From Sphingobium sp. BYY-5 (lineage in GTDB: Bacteria; Pseudomonadota; Alphaproteobacteria; Sphingomonadales; Sphingomonadaceae), in assembly GCF_022758885.1 (NCBI RefSeq), contig NZ_JALEBH010000001.1:1550001-1614000 (forward strand): a stretch of DNA of 64,000 bases. Reading direction: 5' to 3'. Below are positions 1 through 9,500 of the stretch, one piece after another (position 1 is the first letter of the stretch; each line of letters opens with the position of its first letter). The notes under the pieces were generated by a model, which saw only the letters and a list, made by a program, of their open reading frames with translations, was not told where the DNA came from and searched no databases. The translations under genes and the position numbers were made by a program.

Positions 1-536
1 AAGCCGTCGGCTTTTCGGAGGATAATGCGCTCCAGATCAACATCCTGTCGGGCGTGCTGTCGATCGGCGCGTGCCTGGGCACGATCATGCTGGTCGACCG
101 GATCGGCCGCAAGCCGTTGCTGCTGATCGGCTCGGCGGGCATGGCGGTGACGCTGGCGATCGTCGCCTATGCCTTCTCCACCGCCGTCACCGGTGCGGAC
201 GGCGGCGTCATCCTGCCCGGCCATAACGGCCTGATGGCGTTGATCGCGGCCAATCTCTACGTGATCTTCTTCAACCTTAGCTGGGGTCCGATCATGTGGG
301 TCATGCTGGGCGAGATGTTCCCGAACCAGATCCGCGGCTCCGGCCTGGCGGTGGCGGGCTTTGCCCAGTGGATCGCCAATGCGGCGATCTCGGTCAGCTT
401 CCCGGCGCTGGCCGTGTCGCCGGGCCTGGTCTTCACCTACACCGGCTATGCGTTGTTCGCGCTCATCTCCTTCTTCTTCGTGCGCGCCATGGTGCATGAG
501 ACCAAGGGCCGCGAGCTTGAGGATATGGTCGGCTGA
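1..536 (+). CDS. Sugar-porter MFS transporter, C-terminal part (5' truncated by window)
   Basis: The reading frame is open from base 3 to the TGA at 534-536; the N-terminal half lies outside the window. About 178 residues remain, with several hydrophobic helices and motifs of the sugar porter branch of the major facilitator superfamily: VDRIGRKPLLLIG (loop with D-R-x-G-R-K/R), GEMFPNQIRGSG (the conserved GE-(I/M)-FP-x-x-I-R-G loop after helix 10) and a C-terminal HETKGRELEDM resembling the family's E-T-K-G end motif. Such proteins are inner-membrane H+ symporters for hexoses or pentoses. The next gene is an aldose 1-epimerase, which supports a sugar-uptake role; the exact sugar cannot be told. 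Confidence 0.9.
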   Translation, partial: AVGFSEDNALQINILSGVLSIGACLGTIMLVDRIGRKPLLLIGSAGMAVTLAIVAYAFSTAVTGADGGVILPGHNGLMALIAANLYVIFFNLSWGPIMWVMLGEMFPNQIRGSGLAVAGFAQWIANAAISVSFPALAVSPGLVFTYTGYALFALISFFFVRAMVHETKGRELEDMVG

Positions 537-1423
537 GCCAGGGCAACATCATCCTGCGGGCGGGGGCGCTGGAGGCAGCGCTCTCGCCCGCGATCGGCGG
601 GTCGCTGCTGCGGCTGACGCTGGACGGCGCGGACCTGCTGCGGCGCGCGCCCGAAGGAACCGATGATCCGCTCGCCATGGCCAGCTTCCCGCTGGTCCCT
701 TATGCCAATCGCATCGCGGACGGGCATTTCGCGTTCGGGGGGCAGGATTACCGGCTCCCCCTCAATTTCGGCGACCATCCGCACAGCATCCATGGCTTTG
801 GGTGGCAAGCGGCATGGACAGCGAAAGCGACAGATGGCACATCCGCGCACCTGATCCACGAGCATGAAGGCGATGCGGGCTGGCCCTGGCCCTATCGCGC
901 CGAACAGCAGATGGCGATCACGCCGTCGGACCTGTCCATGTCGCTGTTCGTGGAAAACAGGGGCGATCGCCCGATGCCGGTCGGCCTGGGCTTCCACCCC
1001 TATTTCGTGGCCGATGACGCGACCACGCTCCGGTTCGATGCGCGCAGCCTGTGGCTCTCCACCCCCGACATGCTGCCCGAACGGGAAGCGCCCGCCGACA
1101 CGCTGGGCGACTGGTCGCGACCCGCGACCGTGCGCGGCGACAGCCTGATCGACAATGTCTATGGCGGCTGGGGCGGCGTGGCGACGGTCGAGCGCGGCGA
1201 CGGCCTGCGCCTCACCCTGACCGCCACGGGCGCGGACTGGCTGCATGTCTATCGCCCGCCGGATGCGGGCTTTTTCTGCCTGGAACCGGTCAGCCATATG
1301 CCCGACGCGATCAATCGCGGCGGCATGGCGACGCTGGCGCCGGGCGCGGTCGCACGCCTGTCCATGACCGTCGCGATCGACGAAATCGATCAGGCGCTTC
1401 CGAAATCCGCTTCGATCGCCTAA
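533..1423 (+). CDS. Aldose 1-epimerase (galactose mutarotase family), non-standard start
   Basis: Interconverts alpha and beta anomers of free sugars, fitting the transporter just upstream. Recognisable family segments are LVPYANRI (substrate-binding Asn-Arg), HSIHGFGW (His-x-x-His-Gly), GLGFHPYF (catalytic-region His) and a late FFCLEPVSHMPDA with a conserved Glu. The first ATG is at 677, but clear family sequence (SPAIGGSLLRLTLDGADLL) precedes it in the same frame, and between the in-frame stop at 518-520 and base 677 there is no ATG, GTG or TTG. I place the start at the CTG 533-535, which overlaps the upstream TGA and follows a GAGG at 519-522; this gives 296 residues, a normal length. Start is uncertain; the function is not. 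Confidence 0.8.
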   Translation: MSQGNIILRAGALEAALSPAIGGSLLRLTLDGADLLRRAPEGTDDPLAMASFPLVPYANRIADGHFAFGGQDYRLPLNFGDHPHSIHGFGWQAAWTAKATDGTSAHLIHEHEGDAGWPWPYRAEQQMAITPSDLSMSLFVENRGDRPMPVGLGFHPYFVADDATTLRFDARSLWLSTPDMLPEREAPADTLGDWSRPATVRGDSLIDNVYGGWGGVATVERGDGLRLTLTATGADWLHVYRPPDAGFFCLEPVSHMPDAINRGGMATLAPGAVARLSMTVAIDEIDQALPKSASIA

Positions 1424-1455
1424 GCTGCGGTAAACCAGCAGCGAGGTATCAGCCT

Positions 1456-1797
1456 ATGCAATTTTTGCGGACAGCCTTTTGGGTCGCCATCGCCGTGGCG
1501 CTCGCCTTCTTCTGCATGGCGAATTATGTGCCCGTGACCGTGCGGCTGTGGGGCGATCTGGTGATGGAAACCAAACTGCCCGTGCTGCTGATCGGCGCGT
1601 TCCTGCTCGGCGCCCTGCCCTTCTGGGTGATGGCGCGGGCGACACGCTGGCGGTTGCGGCGCCGGCTCGACAGCACCGAACGGGCCTTGGTGGTGGCGAC
1701 CGCCGCCGCCACGCCGCCGCCCGCTCCCGCCTTTTCGGATGTTCCGGACACGCCGGACTCCCTTACCCCATCTTCCAGCCTCACAGGACCCGCATGA
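1456..1797 (+). CDS. LapA-domain (DUF1049) inner-membrane protein
   Basis: 113 residues. Two hydrophobic segments (about 6-24 and 42-62) separated by a short polar stretch (VPVTVRLWGDLVMETKLP), then a basic RATRWRLRRRL helix and a Pro/Ala/Ser-rich tail. This is the layout of the lipopolysaccharide assembly protein A domain (DUF1049), a small membrane protein; in E. coli LapA works with LapB in control of LPS synthesis, but no lapB is visible here. The ATG at 1456 follows a weak AG-rich stretch. Its stop overlaps the pyrF start (ATGA), so the two are probably one transcript. Confidence 0.75.
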   Translation: MQFLRTAFWVAIAVALAFFCMANYVPVTVRLWGDLVMETKLPVLLIGAFLLGALPFWVMARATRWRLRRRLDSTERALVVATAAATPPPAPAFSDVPDTPDSLTPSSSLTGPA

Positions 1798-2468
1798 CCA
1801 GCCCCATCTACGTCGCCATCGATACGCCCGACCTTGCCAAGGCGCAGATACTCGCCGGGCAGGTGCGGCATCATGTCGGCGGGCTGAAGCTGGGCCTGGA
1901 GTTCTTCTGCGCCAATGGCCATCATGGCGTGCATGAAATGATGAAGTTCGACCTGCCGATCTTCCTGGACCTCAAGCTGCACGACATTCCCAATACGGTG
2001 GCGAAGGCGGTGCAATCGCTGCATGTGCTGGAACCCGCGATCCTGACCGTCCATGCGGCGGGCGGACGCGCCATGCTGGAGGACGCCAAGGCGGCGGCGG
2101 GCATCAATACCAAGGTGGTGGCCGTCACCGTGCTTACCAGCCTGGACAATGGCGACCTGCTCGACATCGGCGTAGGTGGGAAAGCGGAGGATCAGGTCCG
2201 CCGCCTCGCCGACCTGGCGCAGAGCGCGGGCCTGGACGGCATCGTCTGTTCGGGCGCGGAAGTGGCGCTGGCCAAGGCGGCCTGGAATGACGGCTTCTTC
2301 GTGGTGCCGGGCGTACGCCCCACCGGCGGCGCGATGGGCGACCAGAAGCGCGCGGTGACGCCGCGCCAGGCGCTCGACCGGGGCGCATCCGTCCTGGTGG
2401 TCGGCCGCCCGATCAGCCTGGCGGACAATCCCGACCACGCCGCGCGCGAGATCGAAGCGACGCTTTAG
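1794..2468 (+). CDS. pyrF: Orotidine 5'-phosphate decarboxylase
   Basis: 224 residues; converts OMP to UMP in the last step of de novo pyrimidine synthesis. The catalytic array is visible: Asp10 in the first strand (YVAID), Lys32 (GGLKLGLEFF) and the D-x-K-x-x-D signature DLKLHD at residues 59-64. A late VLVVGRPIS carries the phosphate-binding Arg. The ATG at 1794 overlaps the TGA of the LapA-like gene by four bases, so translation is probably coupled; the lapA-pyrF order is common in alphaproteobacteria. The gene ends in TAG. Confidence 0.96.
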   Translation: MTSPIYVAIDTPDLAKAQILAGQVRHHVGGLKLGLEFFCANGHHGVHEMMKFDLPIFLDLKLHDIPNTVAKAVQSLHVLEPAILTVHAAGGRAMLEDAKAAAGINTKVVAVTVLTSLDNGDLLDIGVGGKAEDQVRRLADLAQSAGLDGIVCSGAEVALAKAAWNDGFFVVPGVRPTGGAMGDQKRAVTPRQALDRGASVLVVGRPISLADNPDHAAREIEATL

Positions 2469-2580
2469 AGCCGGTCGATATCAGCCTGATCCCCCCGTCA
2501 TTGTGAGCGTGACGCTTCAACGAGAAATCCCCCTTGGTGGGGTCCGCCATTCCTGTTCGACCCCGTCTATGGAGATCATG

Positions 2581-3096
2581 ATGCCCCCCTTCCGCCTGTC
2601 GCTGCTTGGCCTTGGCCTGGCCCTGTCGATTACCGCGTCGATCCCCACCTACGCCGCGCCGAAGGACGAGACCGGCTGCGGCACCGACCTGGTATGCGCC
2701 GCCAGTCCCCAGACGATCGCCAGCGCCCTGCAGAAGGCCGGCTACACCGCCGAACTGACCAAGGACAATCTGGGCGACCCGATGATAAACAGCGCGGCGG
2801 CGGGCTATAAATTCTCGATTCTCTTCTACGATTGCACGGAGCACGTAAAATGCGAATCCCTGCAATTTTATGCATCCTATGATGCGAATGAGAAGATCAC
2901 GGCCGATTATGTGAACAAATGGAACAATGAAAAACGCTTCGTCAGCGCCATCGTCAACGACGAGCATGAACTGACCCTGCGCTATGACGTCGCCACCATA
3001 GGTGGAATTAATCAGACCAATTTCAAGGATATACTCGACTGGTGGTCAACGCTGCTGGGCGACTATTCCAACTTCTCGAAAGAAAATCTCAACTGA
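2581..3096 (+). CDS. Exported YbjN-domain protein
   Basis: 171 residues from the ATG at 2581, chosen because a GGAG lies six bases upstream and the protein then opens with a signal peptide (hydrophobic stretch about 5-20, likely cut after TYA). The mature part (SPQTIASALQKAGYTAEL, then a beta-rich section with FYDC and CESLQFYASY, then VNKWNNEKRF and the end LLGDYSNF) matches the YbjN family, small alpha/beta proteins of unclear role (called putative sensory transduction regulators). Upstream ATGs at 2569 and 2578 are possible but poorer. GC content drops in the second half of the gene. Confidence 0.75.
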   Translation: MPPFRLSLLGLGLALSITASIPTYAAPKDETGCGTDLVCAASPQTIASALQKAGYTAELTKDNLGDPMINSAAAGYKFSILFYDCTEHVKCESLQFYASYDANEKITADYVNKWNNEKRFVSAIVNDEHELTLRYDVATIGGINQTNFKDILDWWSTLLGDYSNFSKENLN

Positions 3097-3118
3097 TCGG
3101 CGCGAGGCTGGAGTGCGT

Positions 3119-3148
3119 TTGGGAATGTGCTCTTCCGTGCATTCCCAA
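3119..3148 (+). terminator. Hairpin downstream of the YbjN-like gene
   Basis: Nine-base arms TTGGGAATG (3119-3127) and CATTCCCAA (3140-3148) with a 12-base loop, 22 bases after the stop codon. There is no T-run after it, so it may be only a stabilising 3' hairpin. Confidence 0.35.
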
Positions 3149-3167
3149 GCAATCTCTCCTACCAAGC

Positions 3168-3293
3168 TGCATAGAGAATAACGCATCAGGATCGACTGGT
3201 TGCTGTTCCCCGGTGAAAGCCGGGGAACAGCTCCACGGTTCGAACTGGACCCCGGCTTTCGCCGGGGAACAGCGATGCGTCATTCTCTATGCA
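3168..3293. repeat. Composite palindromic element (family A with outer inverted repeat)
   Basis: The outer arms 3168-3187 and 3274-3293 are inverted copies matching at 19 of 20 positions. Inside lie a complete small palindrome (3203-3230, core TTCCCCGG...CCGGGGAA) and a second half-copy (3245-3272) of the same sequence. The inner unit recurs at 16532-16599 and 29047-29072. Confidence 0.85.
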
Positions 3294-3301
3294 TCCCGGT
3301 A

Positions 3302-3715
3302 TCAGTCCTTCGGCTCATCCCCGGCGAAGAAATGCTGGATCACCTCGCGCGCCAGCCGCGCGGGGCGCAGCGTGCTGGCGTCGATGCAGCACCAGCTCGA
3401 CTTGACCTCCGCCAGCACTTCCTCACCCCGGCGGATGATCGTTTCGTAGAAGGCGCGCGCGCCCTGCACCTTTTCGAGGAGAACGGTGGCAATCACCTCA
3501 TCGTCCAGGAAAGTGGGCTTGCGATAGGTGATCTCATGCTTGAGCGCGACCCAGAGATGCTCCGCGACCGCTTCGGCCGGGGCCAACGCGCGCCAATGGT
3601 CCAGCACCGCGCTCTGCACCCATTTCAGGTAGCTGGCATTGTTCACATGACCCATGAAGTCGATGTCATCCGGCTCGATGCCGACGGGATAGAGATGGGG
3701 AATCGCGTTACTCAC
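3302..3715 (-). CDS. Acyl-CoA thioesterase, 4HBT/YbgC type
   Basis: 137 residues, starting with GTG at 3715 (reads MSNAIPHLYPVG). The hot-dog fold signature is clear: DIDFMGHVNNASYLKWVQSA (Asp and the HVNN-x-x-Y motif of 4-hydroxybenzoyl-CoA thioesterase-like proteins) at about 17-36, followed by the ITYRKPTFLDDEV segment and the strand with SSWCCID. It should hydrolyse an acyl-CoA thioester in the cytoplasm; the substrate is unknown. It stands alone on the minus strand between a repeat element and a low-GC spacer. Confidence 0.88.
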   Translation of the reverse strand: MSNAIPHLYPVGIEPDDIDFMGHVNNASYLKWVQSAVLDHWRALAPAEAVAEHLWVALKHEITYRKPTFLDDEVIATVLLEKVQGARAFYETIIRRGEEVLAEVKSSWCCIDASTLRPARLAREVIQHFFAGDEPKD

Positions 3716-3927
3716 AATGATGTCAATAACATTCCTGCGGAGAGACCGATAGGGGGTTTGACGCGATCTTCCCGCGCCCCGTCGCCTTTCATTGCAAGGC
3801 GCGGGTCATGGCCGCAGAAAAAATTGCGCAACATATCAGTATACATATGCTGCACCGCAGTATTCATCATTGACTTATTTCCCCTGCGTCGCATTCTTCC
3901 CTAAATCTGACAAGACGGGGGTTCTTT

Positions 3928-4086
3928 ATGGCGATTGGCGATGAGACTGCGGCTCAAGTTGCCGCACAACTTACGCAAGCATGGGCGCTTCGATCCGGGG
4001 TTAGGAAACCTGATCCTACCAGGCCAATCGAAGATCAGGTTGTAACCATCTACAAGCGCTTTCTGGATTCCGTGCAGAAAATCTGA
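3928..4086 (+). CDS. Small hypothetical protein, 52 residues
   Basis: ATG at 3928 preceded by GGGGG at a good distance (GACGGGGGTTCTTT). The protein begins MAIGDETAAQVAAQLTQAW and ends FLDSVQKI, with a predicted amphipathic helix at each end. I do not recognise a family. The composition is less GC-rich than the flanks, and the gene stands alone in a 600-base spacer between the thioesterase gene and the beta-barrel gene. It has a good ribosome site and normal codons, so I believe it is real, but only conservation would prove it. Confidence 0.5.
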   Translation: MAIGDETAAQVAAQLTQAWALRSGVRKPDPTRPIEDQVVTIYKRFLDSVQKI

Positions 4087-4170
4087 AACATATCATCAAC
4101 GAATATGTCATCCATTAAATGGATGATTCCTTGTTAGATTAACTGATCACAGCCTTCTATTTCATGATAT

Positions 4171-4199
4171 AAAAAGGGGCCGATCCAATGACCGACCCC
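4171..4199 (-). terminator. Rho-independent terminator (minus strand)
   Basis: Read on the minus strand: GGGGTCGGT, six-base loop, ATCGGCCCC, then TTTTTAT. The stem pairs completely if two G-U pairs are allowed, and the T-run is on the minus-strand 3' side, so it ends the transcript of the beta-barrel gene at 4322-4975, about 120 bases downstream of its stop. Confidence 0.65.
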
Positions 4200-4321
4200 T
4201 TCCCCCGGAAGAATTTTGTTCTATCTTTCCGAAATAGAACAATAATTTAGTTATTTATTTTCGTACAATTCCGTGTGCAGAGCCATTTTTCGTGCTCCGG
4301 CCGACTCCTGCACATGATGTT

Positions 4322-4975
4322 CTAGAAACGCCAGCCGACGCTGCCGACAACCTGATGGCGGTCGGTGTCGATGCCGAACTGGTCGCTGGTCGTTCCATCG
4401 GCGAAGTTGATGTGGGCGTCATCATATTTGGAATAGCGATATTCGATCTTGGCGAAGGTGTTGGCGTTGATCGCCCGCTCCACGCCCGCGCCGACACGCC
4501 AGCCGTTCAGCTTGAACGATGTGTCGGTGGTTTCGTCGGTGTCGCCGGCCAGCACGTCGAGCTTGGTGTTGGTATAGCCGCCCTTCACGTAGAGGAGCGT
4601 GGAGGGATTGGCGAGGATACCCGCGCGCGCGCCGACATAGAGATCGCGGCCCTGCTTCACCCGGCCGAAGCCGAACTGGTCGGTGAAATCGCGGCGGCTG
4701 CTCTTCGATGTGGAGTCGGTCCATTCACCTTCGACACCCACGACCGCGCCGCCCAGATTCACGTCATAGCCTGCGCCGACACCGTAGAGCAGGCCGTTGA
4801 TCGACTCATCGTCACGGCCATTGTCATTATCGACGCTGCTGCCCGCGCCGGTATGATCCCAGCCGAGAATGCCCTCGACACGGGGACCGGTGAAGCTTGG
4901 GGCGGCGTCCTGCGCCAGCGCCGGGGCGGACACGGTCACGCCGGCCAGAAGGGTTGCGACCATCAACTTACGCAT
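4322..4975 (-). CDS. Outer-membrane beta-barrel protein (OmpA/opacity-porin-like fold)
   Basis: 217 residues from the ATG at 4975, with GGAG eight bases upstream. A signal peptide (MRKLMVATLLAGVTVSAPALA, cut before QDA) is followed by alternating strands typical of eight-stranded porin-family barrels: YGVGAGYDVNLGGAVVGVEG, LYVGARAGI, LLYVKGGYTNTKLD, WRVGAGVERAI, FAKIEYRYSKYDD and a C-terminal strand ending HQVVGSVGWRF with the outer-membrane terminal Phe. Its role is probably structural or in small-solute contact. It is a single-gene unit ending at the terminator near 4171. Confidence 0.88.
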   Translation of the reverse strand: MRKLMVATLLAGVTVSAPALAQDAAPSFTGPRVEGILGWDHTGAGSSVDNDNGRDDESINGLLYGVGAGYDVNLGGAVVGVEGEWTDSTSKSSRRDFTDQFGFGRVKQGRDLYVGARAGILANPSTLLYVKGGYTNTKLDVLAGDTDETTDTSFKLNGWRVGAGVERAINANTFAKIEYRYSKYDDAHINFADGTTSDQFGIDTDRHQVVGSVGWRF

Positions 4976-5154
4976 AAGAGGTACTCCGTTCGTCATTCTC
5001 CCCCATCAGGGGGTGAGACGCTCAAGCCGGAGCAAAGCCGTTTGTTTCATGAATGGGAGATAAACGACTGATTATGTTGCATTAATGGCACAAAATCCGC
5101 TCAACTCATCGCGAAATCGTGCGAGGGAGGCGATAAGGCGAAGGAACTATTTTC

Positions 5155-6555
5155 TCAACATTCGACGACATTGACCGCCAAGCCGCCAAGCGAGGTTTCC
5201 TTGTAGCGGCTCGCCATGTCCTCGCCGGTCTGGCGCATGGTTTCGATCACCGCGTCCAGGCTGACGATATGCCGCCCGTCGCCCTGGAGCGCGAGATAGG
5301 CGGCGTTGATCGCCTTGACCGCGCCCATGGTGTTCCGTTCGATGCACGGAATCTGGACAAGGCCGCCGATCGGATCGCAGGTAAGGCCCAGATTATGCTC
5401 CATGCCGATTTCGGCGGCATTTTCGATCTGCTGGTTGGTGCCGCCCAGCACGGCGGCGAGGCCCGCCGCCGCCATCGAGCAGGCGACGCCCACCTCCCCC
5501 TGACAGCCCATTTCGGCCGCGGAGATGGAGGCGCGCTTCTTGTAGAGGAAGCCGATCGCCGCCGTCGTGAGCAGGAAACGACGCTCCCCCTCGCGGTCGG
5601 CGCCGGGTACGAAGCGGCGGTAATAATGCAGCACCGCCGGGATCACCCCCGCCGCGCCATTGGTGGGCGCGGTGACGACGCGGCCGCCCGCTGCATTTTC
5701 CTCATTCACCGCGAGCGCGAACAGGCTGACCCATTCGAAAATCTGCGCCGGTCCCAGCGCATCCTGTTGCAGGCGCAACCGCTGGTGAATGGCGCGGGCG
5801 CGGCGGCGGACCTTGAGGCCGCCGGGCAGCAGCCCTTCCTGCATCAGTCCCCGGTCGATCGAGGCGGACATGGCGTCGATCACGCTGTCGAGAAACGCCT
5901 CCGTCTCCTCCTGCGCGCGCCAGGCGCCTTCATTGCGCAGCACCAGCGTCGCGATCGACAGGCCGCTGCGCTCGCCCTGCGCCAGCATCTCCTCGCCAGA
6001 GGAGAAGGGAAAGGGCTGCACGACATTATGGCCAAGCGGCGTGTCGTCGTTGACCGGCACTGCGCCGGGCAGGACCGCGCCGCCGCCGATGGAATAATAG
6101 TCGCGCACCAGCGGCGCGGCCTGCCCTTCGAACCAGGCGGAAAAGCGCATACCATTGCTGTGCGCCTCCAGAAATTCGCCCATGCGGAACAGCAGGTCGC
6201 TATCCTCCGCGAACGGCACCCAACGGTTGATCGCGCTGCCGGCCTGGATACGTCCCTCGCTGCGGATGGCGGCGAGGATGGCGGATATGGCGTCGGGATC
6301 GGTGCTTTCGGGGCGATGGCCCGACAGGCCCAGCAGGATTGCGACATCGGTCGCATGGCCCCTGCCCGTCAGCGCCAGCGATCCGAACAATTCGCACTGC
6401 ACCCGGACGGGGATGGCGGGCAGCGTGTCCATGAACATCAGCGCGGCGCGCATCGGCCCGACGGTATGCGAACTGGACGGGCCGATGCCGATGGTGAACA
6501 GGTCCATCACGCTGATCGCGGTGCCGGCATCAATGCGGCTCTTGGTCACTTTCAA
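5155..6555 (-). CDS. sdaA: L-serine ammonia-lyase, iron-sulfur single-chain type
   Basis: 466 residues; deaminates L-serine to pyruvate and ammonia using a labile 4Fe-4S cluster. The N-terminal [15 protein letters not shown] motif and the C-terminal domain with [34 protein letters not shown] and the conserved Cys near the end (VVEC) are the family hallmarks, the cysteines being cluster ligands. The reading frame opens with TTG at 6555, whose first bases overlap the TGA of tamB; GTG at 6549 or ATG at 6507 are alternatives, since most homologues start just before the [13 protein letters not shown] segment. It looks translationally coupled to tamB, with which it has no obvious functional link. 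Confidence 0.93.
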   Translation of the reverse strand: MKVTKSRIDAGTAISVMDLFTIGIGPSSSHTVGPMRAALMFMDTLPAIPVRVQCELFGSLALTGRGHATDVAILLGLSGHRPESTDPDAISAILAAIRSEGRIQAGSAINRWVPFAEDSDLLFRMGEFLEAHSNGMRFSAWFEGQAAPLVRDYYSIGGGAVLPGAVPVNDDTPLGHNVVQPFPFSSGEEMLAQGERSGLSIATLVLRNEGAWRAQEETEAFLDSVIDAMSASIDRGLMQEGLLPGGLKVRRRARAIHQRLRLQQDALGPAQIFEWVSLFALAVNEENAAGGRVVTAPTNGAAGVIPAVLHYYRRFVPGADREGERRFLLTTAAIGFLYKKRASISAAEMGCQGEVGVACSMAAAGLAAVLGGTNQQIENAAEIGMEHNLGLTCDPIGGLVQIPCIERNTMGAVKAINAAYLALQGDGRHIVSLDAVIETMRQTGEDMASRYKETSLGGLAVNVVEC

Positions 6556-9500
6556 TAATCCTTGGAAATGCGGACGTTGGCGCTCTGGCGCCCCAGGGTG
6601 GAGATGGCGCCCAGCAGAGAGAGCCAGCGCGTGACCTGATATTCCATCCGGGTGGCGCTATAGCCCTGTCCGTCGGTAATCAGTTCGACATAGGTTTTGC
6701 GGGTCAGATATTTGCCCGCCGCGATCGACGTGCCCTGCCCCTGGGTCGGGTCGGCGGCGATGATGCGCAGCCGGTCGAGACCCGCCGCCTTGCGCACCGC
6801 GTTGATCGGATCGAGGCCGCCATTGCCCTGGAGCGAACCCACCGCCGAGGCAAGCTGGAGCGCTTCGGGCGCGGACAGGTTGGTGATCGACGTGCCGAAC
6901 AGGATGCGGGAGAGCAGTTCGTCCTGCGGCAGCGCGGGGGTGCTGGTGAAGGTGATGTCGGGCTTCAGGCCGGTGCCACCGACATGGATGGTAGCGCTAA
7001 GGTCGCTGACATCGGCCTCCGCGCTGATGTCGAGCGTGGGGTTCACCGGGGTCTTGCCGTCGAACTGGATATGGCCTTCGCGCAGGTCGAACCGGCGACC
7101 CGCGAACTCATAGCCGCCGCGCACCAATTCAGCGCGGCCGGCGATGGCCGGGTTGGTGACGGTCCCGCCGAGGTTCAGGTCCGCGCGCCATTCGCTGTCG
7201 AGGCCAAGGCCCGTGACGGTCAGGCGGTTGCGCGCCCGCGCCTTCACCGCCAGCGTCCAGGGGGCGGTGGCGCGCGGCTGATCTATTTCCTCGCCGCGCC
7301 GGTTGACCTCGATCACGCGCAGTTCGGGGATTTGCGCCACGGCGGCGGCGCGGCCCATCGTGAAACGGCTTCTGTTGAGCACCAGATCGCCGCCGATCGT
7401 GCCGCCCACGCCATCGGAACGCAGGGTGATGGGGCCGGTGACGGTAGCGGCGATGTCGTCCCGCTCCAGCAGGGCGGCATTGTTCGCCTGCAACGCCAGG
7501 TCCATGCCTACGCCGCCGATGCCGTTGAAGGTGAAGCGGCCGGTGCCATTGACGGTGCCGCCATTCTGCGCGGTCGCGGCGAAGCTGGAGATGACGAGCT
7601 GCGCGCCGGAGAAGCGCCCCTGCGCCTTGACATCGCGCAGGCGCATACCGGTGACGGGGCTGTTGATCGTGGCATTGTCGGTCGCAAGTTGCCCGGTGAT
7701 GCGGGGGTCGCCCAGCGTACCGCGCATGTCGGCCGACACGCTGACCGGCCCGGCGATATCGACAATCTCCACGCCGAGCAGCCGCCAGAGCGTATCGGCG
7801 GTCCCGCCATAGCGAAGCTGCGCGAAGAGCTGCGCGGCATTCAACCGCTCCACCAGCCCGCCCTCATGGCTGAGCGGCGTCAGCAGCGCCTGCGCACGCC
7901 CGATCGTCTTGCCGTCGGCGACAAAGACCATGCGCGTCGCCAGCCGATCCGGCGTCAGCGCGGCATTGACGCCGACATCCACTGGTCGGGAACTCAAGGA
8001 CAGGCCGGAACGCGACAGGCCGCGAATGCGCAACTCCGCCTTGCCGCTGGGCAGGCCGCCGCGCGGCTGGGCATAGCTCAGGGAGCCGGTCGCCATGCCG
8101 CCCAGGCCCAGATTGTCATAGGCGATGTCGAGCAGGGAAAGCGGCAGCTTCTCCATCCGCGCCTCGACATGGGTCGATGCGGCGCCCAGTTCGCCCGCCA
8201 GTTGCAGCGATCCACCGGCATAGCTGAGCGTGGCGGGCGACAGGCGCCAGCCATCCTCGGTCCGGGTCAGCAGCGCCGCGCGGGTCAGGCGAATGGGACG
8301 CTTGTCGACCGTGCCGCTGGCGGACAGGCGGATGCGGTCGGGTTCGACCTGGGCCTCCCCCTGCAAATCGAAGATCCGCCCGCGCTGGCCGGACAGGCTG
8401 CCGCTGATCTTGCCCTTGCCATCGACCAGCGCGGCGTCGGCGGCAAAGCGGCCCAGCAACACGCCGCCCACCCGCAAGCCGCGCGCCTGAGCGGTGGCGG
8501 TGACGGTGGTGCCGTCGGGATCGAGCAGGATCGTGCCGTCCAGCGTTCCGCGCCGCACCGCGATGACCGTCGGCCCTTCGAAACTGGCGTCGGTGGCGTT
8601 CAGCTTCAACTGCACCTGCTGGACATCATTCACCGGCTTGAAGTTGATATAGCCAGTGACCGGGCCGATCACGCTCAATTGACCGTCCAACCCGTCCTTG
8701 ATGGGACGGATGTCGCCGCTGGCGGTGACGCCCGATACGGCAAGATTGGCGACGCGCACCACTGCCTGACCGCCCGGCGGCAGCAGGATGACGCCATGCC
8801 CGGTGAACGGGCCGAGCGTCGATCCGCCCTGCGCCGTATAGCTATACCCGGTGGTGGCATCCGGGATCAGTTTCGCCCGCACGTCGCGCAGGCCCAGCGC
8901 GTCCATCGGCCGGGCCAGCAGCAGGTCGATGGTCGGATGTTCGATCATGCCGTCCAGCATCAGGGTGACGGGACCATAGCGGCCATGGCGGCCGCTCGCT
9001 TCCAGATGCAAAGACCCGTCGCGGTGGCGCAGGCCCTGACCCGCCAATGTCAGCAGCGGCGAATCCAGACGCAGATTGCTGAGCGCGATCTGCCCATCGG
9101 GCCGCAGTTCCAATGCACTGCGCACGGACGGCAGGCCGCCACCCAGCGTCCGCAGGAAATCATTGTCCAGCCGCCGGACCCGCGCCTGCGCATTGCCGCT
9201 GAGGCCGAAGCCGCCGTCGCGACGGGGCGCGGCGTGCAGCTTGGAGGTCAGATCGACCACGCCCAGGCCGCGGATGAACAGGCCGTTGAGCTGGCCGTCC
9301 AAGCCGACATCATAGCGGCCCGTCTTGAGGTCGGCGATCATCGCCAGCTTGCCGCGCAACTTGTCCGACCGGAACTGCATCGGGTTGCCGATGATCTGCT
9401 GCCCCTTGAGTTGCAGCACGCCGTCGAGCTGGAAATTGCGGACGATCCCCTCGACCAGGTCGCCCTGCCCGTCCAGCCGGTGCGCGCGCAGCTTGACCGG

